64,000 bases of DNA from Vespa crabro (taxonomy: Eukaryota; Arthropoda; Insecta; Hymenoptera; Vespidae). Under the pieces are notes generated by a model. It was not told the DNA's origin and did not search any database. It saw only the letters and a list, made by a program, of their open reading frames with translations. A program made the translations under genes and the position numbers. Location of the stretch: the NCBI RefSeq assembly GCF_910589235.1, contig NC_060963.1:4025001-4089000 (forward strand), given 5' to 3'. Positions 21,403 through 33,975 of the stretch are shown here, piece after piece. Positions within the stretch are counted from its first letter, which is position 1, and every line of letters starts with the position of its first letter.

Positions 21403-24218
21403 ATGGGTAAAGAAAATGATACAGATAATTCAAAAAAAAGGAGAAAATCTATTAGTACTAATACTATAACGTGGCTAAAAGATGGAGATATGTATAAGGT
21501 TAATTTGTATTCTGTTTATCAAAAACAATATTTAAAAGACAAAGTTTTAATATAAAATTTTATTTTGTAGACAATAATCACCAATGAAGAAAAAGAAGCC
21601 TTGGATAGATCATCTGAAAGTGATTCGCAATGCTTCTTAAACACTTGTGAAAATATTCGTAAAGCTATGAGTAAAATAGCGAAGTTAAAAGCTAGCAGTG
21701 ATCCAAATGTATACATATTAATTTATTGAAGAATTTTTTTTCTTTTTAAATATTATTAATTCATATATAATATATCGTATACATAAAAATAATATTTCAG
21801 GCTGAGGACGAAGTACACGAATTACAAATTCAAACGTCATTAGCATTTATCGAATTAAAGAAACTTAATAGAATGGAAAAGTTTCGTACCAAATTTGCTC
21901 GAGATTCTTTAGTCACAGCAAAAAGTAGTGTGGATAGCAAACATTTACATTTACAGAATTTATTGTACGAAGTTATGCACTTAAAAAAAGAAGTTATCAA
22001 ATGTCTCCAATTTAAGTATGTTTTTATATTCTTTTTAGCGATTTTGATACGTTATAAAAATATAAACTTACATCTTTTTGCTTTTTAGATCTAAGGATGA
22101 ATTGATACAACTTGTATCGGAAGAAGAATTTTATAAAGAAGCACCTGAAAGCATTTGTAGACCTGTATGTAAAAAAAAAAAAAAAAGAAAAAGATAAAAG
22201 AAAAAAAAATATGCAAAATTTATATTGTAAACATTTAATATTAGATTTGTTTCTTTTTAATTAATGATTATATTTATCTCAGGAAATAACAAAAGTAAAT
22301 CCACATCAATTAAGATTAGCTCGTCTTGAATGGGAATTAACTCAACGAAAACAGCTAGCTGCTTTATGTGATGAATTAACAGAAAGCAAGAAAGCAGTTA
22401 CAGTTGACATGGAATCCAAACAAACTAGATTGGACAACCTTGCACCACAACTTCTAACCATACTAGAAGTAATTTTTTTGTATGCTAATATACTTTCATT
22501 CTATTATATATATATATGTATATATTTATAAATATATTTATTCAGGCAAGTAAGCCATTGCAAGAAAGCCTTGGTCTTCCATTAGATAAAGTTAGACAAG
22601 AACATCAAAAAGCAGCTTTGCTTGCATCACCGTTATATGTACTTTATGCAAAAGCAACAGCATATCGAGATGCATATGGTATGTTTAGCATTATATATTT
22701 ATAATTTATTTTTCCAATATTAATAAATTATTTTTTTAGATAATACATTAATCATAAAAGTTGAAGGAGATGAAGATGAAGCAAAGCGTACAAATAATCA
22801 AGATGGATTGCAAGAATCTGATTCAGATCCTGAAACTCAATTAGAGAATATTGTAGAAGAAACACCTGTACACAAAAAAAGACATCATAGATTATCTAGA
22901 GAAGCTAGACAAGAGGAAAAAAGATTAAAACTATTGCAGAGGCATCCTTTAAATGTAACACTTGTCATTTCATTGAAAAGTAAGTTATTTTATAAAATAC
23001 TAGATATAATTTAGAAGATTTAAAAATGAATATTCATTTTCAGGTGAAACCAAATTAACATTACAATTCTTTTATATGATACATCTAAAAGTTGTTACAG
23101 TAGAATCTAAACTCGAAACAGATGTTTCTGGAGGAATTAGTGCTGGGTAATTTTAATTTTATGATACTACTTCTTACATATAATTGTGTATCTGTATCGA
23201 CAAAATTCTTTTTTTTTTTTTTTCTTTTTTTTTTTACAACAGAGATATGCTTGTATCAGAATCAGTTCTTCGTGAATTATATCCCAATGATCTGGGAATA
23301 GAAAGCCCAAATCCTGCCAATCATTACCAATTAGCACGTCACAATTTAGGACTATTTTCAACATTAGGATTAGGTATTCCTTATAGATGGGCTCAAAGAA
23401 TGGCTGGGTTGCACTTTATTTCAGCTAACTCACATGATCAAAAAGTAAATAGCTTTTATACTTTATGTTAAATGCAAATGTTCTTAGCAATTTTTTCACA
23501 TAATATTTAATTTACAGCTTACTGTTCAAGAATCAACACAAGATAGCGTTGTAAGTGTTCTGAAAGAAATAAAAAGACGAGTAAAAGCACGATTAGAATT
23601 ATGTAGAGAAATTCGTCGATTGGAATCAGGGAACTTACCTATATTTGTAAATACTGTTGATCCATTGCCACAAAAAATCACTACCATATTATATAGATTT
23701 ACTACAATGACATGGAAAAATTACTCAAATTATGCAAACGTACCTATATGTCGAGAAGGATTGGTATCAGCTGTTGATATATTTTATGAAGCTGTATTAC
23801 GTCGTGGAAGCAGTATAGTATTTTTTTTCTTTTTTTTTTTAAATAAATTTATTTAACTTAATTATAAAAAAAGAATATATTAAATATGAAATCTTTTCTA
23901 GGTGAACTTATCGCTAGAATTGCTATAAAACCGGATTATCCAAAGGTGGCTGCATTATTTAGCATAAGCATAAGTCCTATGGTTCCTGCATCTGCAGATA
24001 TATTAAGAGATATTGAACGTGAAGTAAACGTTATGTGGACAAAACCACCCACCATATCAGCACAATTACAACGTTTAAGAGCGTGTTTCGATATATATTT
24101 GGAAACAGAAAGTATGGCACCTAAAGAAAAAATCTTTTTTCATCCTGTCAAAGGTCGTACCCGTGCAAGACCTTACAAATATTTGACCTTAGGAGGAGGA
24201 ATATTTACTCATCGTTAA
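21403..24218 (+). CDS. thoc5: THO complex subunit 5
   Basis: Component of the THO/TREX complex that couples transcription to mRNA export in the nucleus. Eleven exons: 21403-21498, 21571-21708, 21801-22015, 22089-22164, 22283-22468, 22546-22678, 22740-22979, 23044-23146, 23243-23444, 23518-23812, 23902-24218, giving 666 aa, in line with the family. The N-terminal half is helical coiled coil (LAFIELKKLNRMEKF region, LEWELTQRKQL). A Ser/Asp/Glu-rich acidic linker lies around residue 300. The conserved C-terminal part contains YRWAQRMAGLHF. The start ATG opens with MGKENDTDNSKKRRK, a likely nuclear localisation signal. Its 3' end converges on DRC2, 103 bases away. Confidence 0.93.
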
Positions 24219-24321
24219 TGATTGCAGTATAAAATATTTTTTGATTACTTTGTTCTATAAATATTAATATTAAAAAAGAATTTTTATCAAAATCTTTTGA
24301 ATTACTTTATTTGCATTATAC

Positions 24322-26149
24322 TTATATAGCAATTGATGTAATTGGTAATGTAGTCTCCATCCTGGAGACACTGATGAGGTAATTACGTAACATATATCTT
24401 AAATGTTTGTTTTCTGCTGACAATTTATTACATTCTTTCTTCATCGAAATATTTTCGACCTTTATATGATTATAACGCAACCAAAACTTTTCTAATTTTT
24501 GAAATGGTTTAGATACCTGTGTGTGTATATATATATGTATATATAAATATATATATATATATATTATATATATAAAAATTATATAAAATTTAAATTATTA
24601 AAATTCTTAAAAATTTATATAATTTTACATAAGCACTCACGCAATACATAGTTGATTCTTCTGCGATATCTATGTCAGAAGAAATATACATTTTAATAGA
24701 CACTGATAAAGGTTCTAATTCTGAACATAACTTCATCAATGATAACATTGCAAAACCTTTTTTAGTAATTTTTTCCAAATCCTGTAAATGAAGAAAAAAT
24801 ATATAAAAAAAAAAAAATTGATTAAAATAACCGTTAACTTCGTTTCTCACCTTTATGACATTATTACAAACAACACTTAAATTTTTTAACTGTGTAAATT
24901 CTAAAATCTGATTAGTTTTAAAATTTTTTCTCATCGCCAATGATTTGTTTCTCATAAATTTCATTTGATATTTCAACTTATTAATGCTAAACTTTCTTTT
25001 TTCTAATAAATTTTCTATTTCATTCTTTATAGTATTAATTGAATTTTGTAATTGTGTATTTAATTTTGGATATTGTGTCATTTCAGTAAAATTAGCATCA
25101 TCCTGTTCCTTTAAAAATTCATACTGTTTTCTTTTAGTTTCTGTAGTTTTATTATATTCTAACATTATCTCATTTAACTCTTCTGATAAATTTTCTATTT
25201 TAATAGAAATTTTGTTTTGAAGTTCTAACATCATATCTTTTCTCTGTAAATAAGAAAGAATATAAAAAATTCATTCAGTAAAATATATAGTCGGTAAATT
25301 TAAAAAAACTCGAATTATTAATTCAATTTTGTTACCAATGAAATTATATTACAAATATTAATAGCATTTTGTGATCTTGTTTTTGTTAATATTTTCTCAA
25401 ATTCTATTTTCTCATTTGTAGTAATAATTTTTATTTCTTTACAAGCCTTTTCCATATTTATTTTCAATTTATTTAATTCGATTGTTTCTTCACCTTGAAC
25501 GCTATGCACTTTATAAATATAATCATCACATAAAGCTCTAAGTTTTTGCTTGTATAATTCTATATATGTAGAAAAAAAATTCTTTTTTTAAATTTTTGAA
25601 TAAAAAATATATTTAAAAAAAGGATATAATATATCTGCAAAATTGCAAGAGTATTACCAATAATTTTATTTATTATTCCAATATGAGCCTCTTGCGATCT
25701 TCTATGGTCAATATCTGCCATCTTTATTTCTACATGCAATAACTGTACTATTTTATCCTTATTATTTATCATTCTATCAAAGTTTTTCCAAAGATACGTT
25801 ACATCTTCGTAAAATTCTTTACATTTAATCCGACGAAGAATAAATCGCCACTGTTCATTTATTTTTGCTGTATTTAATCTAGAAAAAGCTTCTTCGCGTT
25901 TCAATTTGTTCTAAATAAAAAAAAAATTATCTTAAATATCCGTAAAATGAAAATATAAAAAATATTTCATATATGTATATATATAGTTTATTGTCGAGAA
26001 TATGTTACCTTACTAAAAATTGCTACCAATTGTTGTTTACGTCTTTTCGCTTCTAATTCTAATTCTGCACGATGCTGCATATAACGAACACGTTCTTCTT
26101 CGCTCATACGAGCAAACTTATTAACTTTACCTTTTCTTTTTAATGGCAT
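24322..26149 (-). CDS. DRC2: Dynein regulatory complex subunit 2 (CCDC65/DRC2)
   Basis: Coiled-coil subunit of the nexin-dynein regulatory complex of motile axonemes; in insects this means sperm flagella and chordotonal cilia. Exons, 5' to 3': 26149-26009, 25910-25658, 25559-25336, 25243-24851, 24781-24641, 24516-24322, giving 448 aa (human 484). Matches: the N-terminal LNTAKINEQWRFILRRIK segment, corresponding to human LNLNKINTQWRTVLREVK; a long central helix rich in Glu/Lys/Asn; and the C-terminal LEKFWLRYNHIKVE with LRYMLRNYL. It starts MPLKRKGKVNKFARMS. No membrane or enzymatic motif. It is convergent with THOC5. Confidence 0.9.
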
Positions 26150-26990
26150 TTTTCTTTTATATTAAATTATTTAATATATTTATATCAAATACAAAGGAGA
26201 TGTCTTTTGGTCTAATACGATGTTTGGATATATAAATAATACTTGTTATAATATATAATATATTGTTTTATAAATATAAGTTAAATTTAAAAACTTATAT
26301 AAAAAATGATTTGCACGATATGTTTTAGTACTGATAAATACGCAATACGTAACTTGTACTACTGTATCGCACGCAATAATATAACAGATCTTGTTTGATC
26401 AATTCTGTTGTCACTAATTGCGTTCACACACACATATATGTATATATATAAATATATATATATGTATATATATATATATAAAGTTGGAAGAATATAAATT
26501 ATTGTAACCATATAAATAGCTATAAAAATATTGACATACGTCTTAAAAAAAATATCGCAATTTTTTTGTGTAAGTTTAAGTTAAATAACAATATTACGTT
26601 AAATATTCTGTTTCATCATAATTAATACTTATTGTAACTTATTTATGCTAATAGCGCTAAAACATTATTAAAAAATTCATATATTATATACAAGAAAAAT
26701 TGTAATTTAAATCTTAATTTGTGATTCTTTCATACTATAGTTTCATTGTATATATTAAATCATCATATATAAAACAGGTTCTTATGCACTTTGGCTAAAT
26801 TTTATAACGTGGCAAGTTGTTTGGAATAAGGAACTATAGTGTTAATACCCTGATAAAAGATACATCAAAGTATAATCTCAATGTTTTTCATAATTATACT
26901 TTCGCGATAAAAGAATTTCAATTCAATATGGATGATTATAGAAATAGTAACAGCTCTTACTCTTCCTTATTCAGTATATAACATGTATCA
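26150..26990. other. DRC2 promoter and SWAP70 3' flank
   Basis: AT-rich, with TATATA/TGTATATA runs at 26430-26480. I see no gene. Both flanking genes are read leftward, so this holds the SWAP70 3' UTR and the DRC2 promoter. Confidence 0.6.
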
Positions 26991-28426
26991 TCAACAATTA
27001 TGTTGCAATGTCATTGATCTATGATCAAATTTTTCCACAGACAATGGTTTCTCCTTTGTAGTGGGTATAAAACTTTGCGTACGTCTAATTCTTTCACCAC
27101 TTTTTAAAGGACGTGTTACAACTATTTGCGCTTCCAATAAAATCTGTGCTTCTTCTGCACGCTTTACCTTTTGTTGTGCTGCGCGAAGCTCGGCATCTAA
27201 ACTTTGCTTTTCGGCTTCTAACATTTGTAATCGCATTTCTGCATCTGTAAATTAATACTATGGAAAAATTCTTTAATTCATACTTAAGTATAAAAAAAAA
27301 AAATTCACAATACCTCGCAATTGATGTTCATTCTCTTGCTGTTTACGCTCAAATTCTAGCCTTTTCATTTTTTCCATCTCTAATAGATCTTGTTGCTCCT
27401 GTTGTAATTTTTCTAATTGCTCTCTTCTTTCCCATTCTTCTCTAAGAACTCTTGCTTGAAGATTTCGAACTATTTACAAATAACAGCATTTGATAAATAC
27501 TTAAGAAAACAAAAAAAAAACAAAACAAAAAAATACAAAAAAAGAAATTAAAAATTAAGAAATACAAAATATATCTGTCACCTATTTCTTCATCTCTCAA
27601 TGCTTGCTTTTCTTCTTGCAAAAGAGTTTCTAATTTTAATTTAGCTTCTTCCAATTCGTGAACCTTAGCTCCTTCCTCTTTTGACAATGCCTCGAGTTTT
27701 CTGGCTTGAATTTCTGCCGCGATTCTAGCTTGCCTTTCATATTGCAACTCCAGTCTTGTTTTCTCTTTTTCTTGTTTTACTGACTGATAATATTAAAAAT
27801 TTATACTTATAAAGTTACAAACAAAATATATTAGTTGTAATAACTTACTTGTCTTAAAGATCTCCTTTGATTTGCTAAAGTTCTTTGATAACCAATTTTT
27901 TCACCTGAATGCTGAATAGCAATTTGCAAAGCTGCCAACCATTGTAATCGTCCTTTGTGATCATCTGCCACTAATTCTATGCATCTATGTTCAGGCGTAC
28001 TTAATACAAATCTTCTGTCAGGCTTTCCACCACTAGTAATCGCATCGGCCCAACAATTTGTACTCAATATTATTGAACCTGATGGTTCTTTTTGTTGAGA
28101 ATCTTTAAAATATAATAGTTCACCAGGACGAAGAACAAACCAAAAATACTTCAAAGTTGGAAGTAAGAAACCTTTTTTCATTAAATATCCCTATAAAAAT
28201 ATTTATTAACAAATAAACATAATTTTTAAATTGCATTATTAGGTAACAATGAATATCTTACTTTTTTCACCACATTTTCTATATATATTTGATGGAGATC
28301 ATCTATAGCTTCGGTCAATGCTATGTTATCCAAAGTTCTACCACCACTATATTTGGATTCCAAAACTGCCAGAAACGTGGGAAACCTTTCAAAGCCATTA
28401 TTAATGAATATTTTAAATATAATATC

Positions 28427-28482
<56 letters not shown>

Positions 28483-29435
28483 CAAATTGCTTATAATAAA
28501 ATACCTAAAAGTTCCAATAGCTGCTGATAAAGCTGCAAAATCTGCTGCATCCCATTGCAATCCTAATGATGTTACCAAATGAGAAGCAACTTGAGCTACT
28601 TCATCAGTATGCATTGCAATCTATAAAATAAATAAAGAATCATTGTTCTTTTTGAAGATGAGATAATAACAAACAATAAATCACAATGATCATTGTAATA
28701 TGTAATGATGACAAACCATATGATAATCCATATTATCTGATTCTGACTCAGCTAATAAACAAAATACTCTAAATAGTTGATAAACGCTATTAGATTCAAA
28801 TATTGGATGCGACCTTTCTAAATACATTTTTTTACAGATCAACCAACATATTTCATCTATCCCTTTTTCCAACGATCTATGTATTTGTATAGAAGTTGCA
28901 TCGGTAATTGATGAGAAAACCTATAATTATATATAATTAATTAAAGATAATAAATTAATTGAATAATACAAAAAGAATTAAAAAAAAAAAAGACTAAATA
29001 AATTAATGATTTTACCTCTTTCTGCAAATAAAAAATATATTGGTCAAATGAAAGATTCTGAGTACTACGGTAATGTTCTAGACCTTTTTCAACACCATAT
29101 AAGTCCATTAACGTACCGATGTTGGCCGTTAACACCTATAGAAAAAAAAAAAAGGAAAGGTCAACGTCGAGATAATAAATATCATAGAAATTCATAGAAA
29201 ATTATGAGACGAAACGTAGCCACACCCGAATGTCGAATAATTCGAAAATGAAATCTCACGGATTCATTTGGTTCTAATCGTAAGAAATAAAGTCATAACT
29301 AAAAATTATAAAAAGAGTACACAAAGAATGACTCACCTTTAACTTCGATTTAGCAACAAGATCAGGTGTATCACCTTGCAACGCGTGAAACGCGTGCCAA
29401 ATACTGTTCGTCACATTTTTTAGTAGATGGGTCAT
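26991..29435 (-). CDS. SWAP70: SWAP70/DEF6-like PH-domain protein
   Basis: Phosphoinositide-binding, Rac-linked cytoskeletal regulator family. Exons, 5' to 3': 29435-29337, 29135-29016, 28920-28717, 28620-28505, 28385-28262, 28190-27849, 27783-27582, 27469-27314, 27244-26991, giving 538 aa (human SWAP70 585). N terminus: EF-hand-like region with SIWHAFHALQGD, matching human AIWHAFTALDQD. PH domain about 221-325, with GYLMKKG, WFVLRPGELLYFKD and the closing WLAALQIAI. Then a long Glu/Gln/Arg coiled coil with RNLQARVLREEWERRE. An in-frame TTG at 29456 precedes the ATG, but I take the ATG at 29435. Exon 5 has a second possible acceptor (start 28427) beside a TA repeat, adding 14 residues. It is divergent from METTL16. 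Confidence 0.9.
28432..28479. repeat. TA microsatellite in SWAP70 intron 4
   Basis: A perfect (TA)n run, about 48 bases, sitting directly upstream of the alternative acceptor of SWAP70 exon 5. It yields Ile-Tyr repeat ORFs on both strands. Confidence 0.95.
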
Positions 29436-30168
29436 TATTCTGACGAAAATGTGCAACAGGTGTTTTTCTCTCTACGGCGTTTCTATATCCTCATCGTTGC
29501 TGTACATATCGAGCAATGAACATTAGCGCGTCGGTGCGTATCAGTGAATGGCGGTACATACAACGCCTCCGCTTGTCTTTTTTTTTAACTCAATTAAACA
29601 ACTTCATAAGATCTTACGTTTTCCGTTAAAGTAAATTATTCATTGTACTTGTTACAAACGAGGTATAGTCAGGCTTTAAATTCATTGAATTTAATTATAT
29701 CAATGAACAAATTTTTAAATATATAAGTGTGTACTATCGATAATACTAACGTATAAACAAATTAATTACTTATGATCATATTTTTTTAATTTACGCAGTA
29801 ATTCGTTATAATGCACTTGCATCCTTATTGACGAATCTATATGTAGATAGTTCGAGGTCGTTGACTTACTTCTTACTAGATTCATCCAGTTTAGTACAAT
29901 ATGTGATCACTAGAGAGCGTTGATAAACAATAACGTTGATCAACTTTAATGATACAATAAAAGAAATTATTTTTTTTATTCTGAACTTCATTCATTGATA
30001 TAGTCTTCTTCTTTGTTTTTTTTTTTTAGAAATGTGCGATTAATAATGAAATATGTTGTCTTGTAATGAAAATATTGTGTATTCATAGTGTACACTTTAC
30101 TGAATTAATTACTTGCCTCGCGTTTAGAATATAATAACACGTACTATTGTAAATTGCAAATTCATACA
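29436..30168. promoter_or_regulatory. Divergent promoter region between SWAP70 and METTL16
   Basis: 732 bases separate the two outward-facing start codons. The first 130 bases beside SWAP70 are relatively GC-rich (GGCGGTACATACAACGCC near 29550). The rest is AT-rich. No gene is seen. Confidence 0.55.
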
Positions 30169-32160
30169 ATGGCATTGCGAAAGTTAATGCATCCAAGAAA
30201 TAAATATAAAAAAAGTCCTAATTTTAAACAACTTGCTCTTTTGTATCCAGAATTTCGCAAAGTTGCAGTTACGGTAAGAAGAAATATTCTAACTAATTAA
30301 AATTGTATTTATGTATGTTATAAATATATATATATGTATGTATTTATATACATATATGCATTAGGATCTCACAGGAAAAGTCCATATTGACTTTAAAAAT
30401 GAAGAAACTTTGCGTATTCTTACCAAAGTATTATTAAAACATGACTTTGATCTCACAATAAAGATACCACAAAATAAATTAGTACCAACTTTACCTTTAC
30501 GTTTGAATTATATTTTGTGGATTGAAGATTTGATGACACATGCCTCTTTTACTAAAATGGAAAATGTTAAAGGCATTGATATTGGTAAATAAATAAAACT
30601 TTAATTACGACGTAACAATTTTTTAATTATAATAATATAGATATTTTGTATAGGAACAGGAGCAGTTTGTATATATCCTTTATTGCTGGCAAAAATATAT
30701 GGATGTTATATGTTTGGAACAGAAGTTGACGACACAAGTATTGAATCAGCAATAGAAAATGTTAAGAATAATAATCTAGAAAATTTAATTCAAGGTAGAC
30801 CTTTAATTATTTTAATGATAATATGTAAAAATATACATATATATAAAAAAGTGTTTATTGATTTAGTGATCAAAGTGGATAAAAATAAAATTCTGAAAGA
30901 AACGATAGAAGAAAATGAAACTTTTCATTTTATAATGTGTAATCCTCCATTTTTTGAAACTGAAGATACCTCAGATAAAGTAATAAAACAACAACCACCG
31001 AGAAATGCTCCTACTGGCAGTAATAAGGAACTAAGCATTGAAGGAGGTGAAAAATTATTTGTAACAAAAATGATTGAAGAGAGTATACAGATTGGTGAAA
31101 AGATCAAAATATATACTTCTATGCTTGGAAAAAAAAATAGTTTATTCTACTTTGTCAAATTATTAAAGGAACATAATATAAACAATTTCACATGGACAGA
31201 ATTTTGTCAAGGCCACACAAAACGGTGAATAATATATTTAATTTGAATTCTATTAAAGAAATAATATTTATAAAATTTATTTGTATAGATGGGGTTTAGC
31301 ATGGTCTTTCTTGTCAATAGATGTATGTGATTTGACAAAAGCACCTGTTATAAGAGAAAGCAATATCATGGATAAGTTTTCAAAAGATCATCCCCCTTTG
31401 GAAATAATATTTCCCATGCAAGATAAATATCTACTAATTGACGATGTTATTATAGAATTAAAGAAGATAATTAACAATTTACAGGTAATATAATATTAAC
31501 AAAATTTTAGTTTCACATTTGTATGTAGTTTTATTCTTTTTTTTTTGTCTTCTTCTTTTTTTCTTTTAATAGATAAATATAAAAGAGTTAGAGTTACAAA
31601 AAAATACGTTGAGTGATTGGGGATGTCAACTCACAGCACAAAATGATACATGGTCGCATGCGCGTAGAAAACGTCGTTTAGCCGAAAGACAAAGTAAAGA
31701 TTGTAAAAAAGTAAATATAGAAAGTACTCTAGTTACAGAGCAAATTAATGTAGAATCTGAAATCAGAAAAACACAACATATGGATGTAAAAAATGAAGAT
31801 ATACAGTTTGTTTCTACAAAAGACACAGAAACATCTGATCATAAAGGTCCTTTGTTAATTTTCAATTTATTTCTTAACATATTAGAGGATGAACAAGATC
31901 CTGAAAAAAAAAATGTAAAGATTAGTTTATTTTTCGAAAGTGGAAGTGGTGGGAGAAATACACTGGAAACATTGAGACAATATTTGATAAACAAATTAAA
32001 TGTCCGAATATATTTTCAACAATTCTGTTCTAAAACAAATAAAAAGAGAAGAAAAAAATTCAAGAAAGCAAAGAAAGATCCTTCCTCTAAATTAAATAAA
32101 CTAGGAAAAGAAAAGAAATTAAATATTTCGTCAGCTGAGGACAGTGCAGATTCATTTTAG
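30169..32160 (+). CDS. Mettl16: METTL16, U6 snRNA / RNA N6-adenosine methyltransferase
   Basis: SAM-dependent RNA methyltransferase; in animals it modifies U6 snRNA and MAT2A-type hairpins. Exons 30169-30273, 30365-30584, 30654-30794, 30867-31224, 31289-31484, 31573-32160 give 535 aa. Matches: N terminus MALRKLMHPRNKYK (human MALSKSMHARNRYK); LPLRLNYILWIEDL; the SAM-binding GIDIGTGAVCIYPLL; the catalytic CNPPFF (N181-F184); FCQGHTKRWGLAWSF. The last exon has an Arg/Lys-rich patch (RRKRRLAERQ) and a C-terminal domain with LRQYLINKLNVRIYF, consistent with the vertebrate conserved region, then a Lys-rich tail. It is divergent from SWAP70 and convergent with clu at a distance of 1.8 kb. Confidence 0.94.
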
Positions 32161-33975
32161 ATTGTATTAATTTTGTATAACAATGAGAAACAACGTATTT
32201 CACACAATAATTTTATCAACATATACAAAAGGTATGTCTAAATTAAGTATTTAACTTTATTTATAATCAAATACTTATAGACTAAAGTTTCTTTATCGTA
32301 CAATTCAGTTTAATCAGTGTTATACATTTTGTAGGGGGTAAAGTGTATGAATCTGTTTTAAAATTATATATGGCATGATAATAAATCGCTAATTCAGATC
32401 TTTCACTACTGTTAATAGACATGATTCTTTATGCATCTAAATACTATTTTTATTTACTATTTATATTGCAATAAAACAGTCTGTTTTGTTTTTCATGGTA
32501 ACTTCTAATATTTTGAAGCTAGTTTGTTTCAATCATGATTTCTAAAAATAAAACTGAAATATGATATATATATTTTTTTTAAATGATAAATTTGTGATTC
32601 ATGTAATAGAGAACAAAAAAAATATTAACACCTTTGTAATAATCACTGATATCTTAGCATTACTTATGGTATAATTAATGATTATATTAAACTAATGCTA
32701 CTCTAGCAGTAATTTGACTAATGAATTGCATCTGTATGTAGATGATTACAAATGTAATAATGTAGGTGCCATTATGTCACATTCCTCGTTATTGTTTATC
32801 CTATGCATATTAAAAGGCAAATGCATTATTTATAATGTTCAATATTTGCACAGAAGTAAATGAATTTAAAAAATAATGATCAGGAAGCCCTTTAACGCGA
32901 ATTTAATGAAATCTAACTAATGAAAAGTAAAATTTCATGATATACGAATGTAAAAATGGCATTATACATTTCTCTATCATTGGTAACAAGAATGAAAAAC
33001 AATATAAGTGTATTTTTATGACACAAAATGATCACTTTTTCAAAATATACTAATGAAGTATACTATGTATAACTATAAAAAAGAAAACAAATGACTTAAA
33101 TCTTAATAACGTGTCAATGAATATTCATAGTTCATTAAAAAAAAAAAAAAAAAAAAGAAAAAGAAAAAGAAATAAAATAAAACGAACACTGTCTTAACAT
33201 TTCCGTTAAATCTCCTCTCACAAACAATTACTAAAGAACATTAAAAGACAAAATAAATCAACAAATAATCAAAATTTGACGTATCTATGTATGAGTACAT
33301 GTTCGTGCGCGCGCGCGTGTATATGTTACGATATAGTTTTGCCATGATGAAAGTATAAATATTCGAGGCCTTAGAAAAATGCTTTGTAATTATGAAAACT
33401 TCTTGTTCTTCGATTTTAATGAATTTTTTCAATTACACGTAGACCTTCTTTTGTATCTGGTCAAGTGAATTTACCACGCTGGTAAATTTTCTCCTTGTAA
33501 GAGATAAGATCTCTTTGAACGTTATTTACATTGAACAACAATTGAATTTGTTTATTGTATCTGATTATGATATAGAAGGGCCAAGTAAAATCCGCAACAT
33601 TTTAAAGAGCGAACGTCACAGATCTGATGAAAGTACGTGTTTTTTTTTTTCTTTTTTTTTTTCCTTTTTCTTTTTTTTTTCTTTTTCTTTTTTTTCTTTC
33701 TTTTTTTTTTGCAAATGCGCTCCTTCCCACATATTGATTACGACTTTGAAACACTGCACTGCAAAAGTTCCAACATTATAGCACTATAAACAAATATAAT
33801 GCACTATTTGACAATCCTATTACAAAGACACTGCCCCACTCCGATTTTATTCCAATCGTATATGTGTTCGTATAAGCGTTACCTTTCGAAAGGACAAACG
33901 CGGGCATGATGAGAGAGACTAGGATTTGAAAATGATACTACTAACTCTTTCTATATCTGTACGCATACAAAAAGT
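32161..33975. other. METTL16-clu convergent spacer, no gene seen
   Basis: AT-rich 1.8 kb that should contain both 3' UTRs. The clu 3' UTR is probably long here. Notable runs: poly-A at 33137-33155, an alternating CGTGCGCGCG tract at 33304-33325, and pyrimidine runs at 33638-33710. ORFs of 60-90 codons in this stretch are low-complexity. Confidence 0.6.

Noticed and set aside
28289..28614. Ile-Tyr repeat ORFs on both strands
   Set aside because: Read-through of the TA microsatellite in SWAP70 intron 4.
29436..29456. Longer SWAP70 start (MHIFVRI)
   Set aside because: The first codon would be TTG; the next in-frame ATG is at 29435.
33515..33781. 88-codon ORF with poly-Phe/Ser
   Set aside because: Derived from pyrimidine runs in the clu 3' flank.
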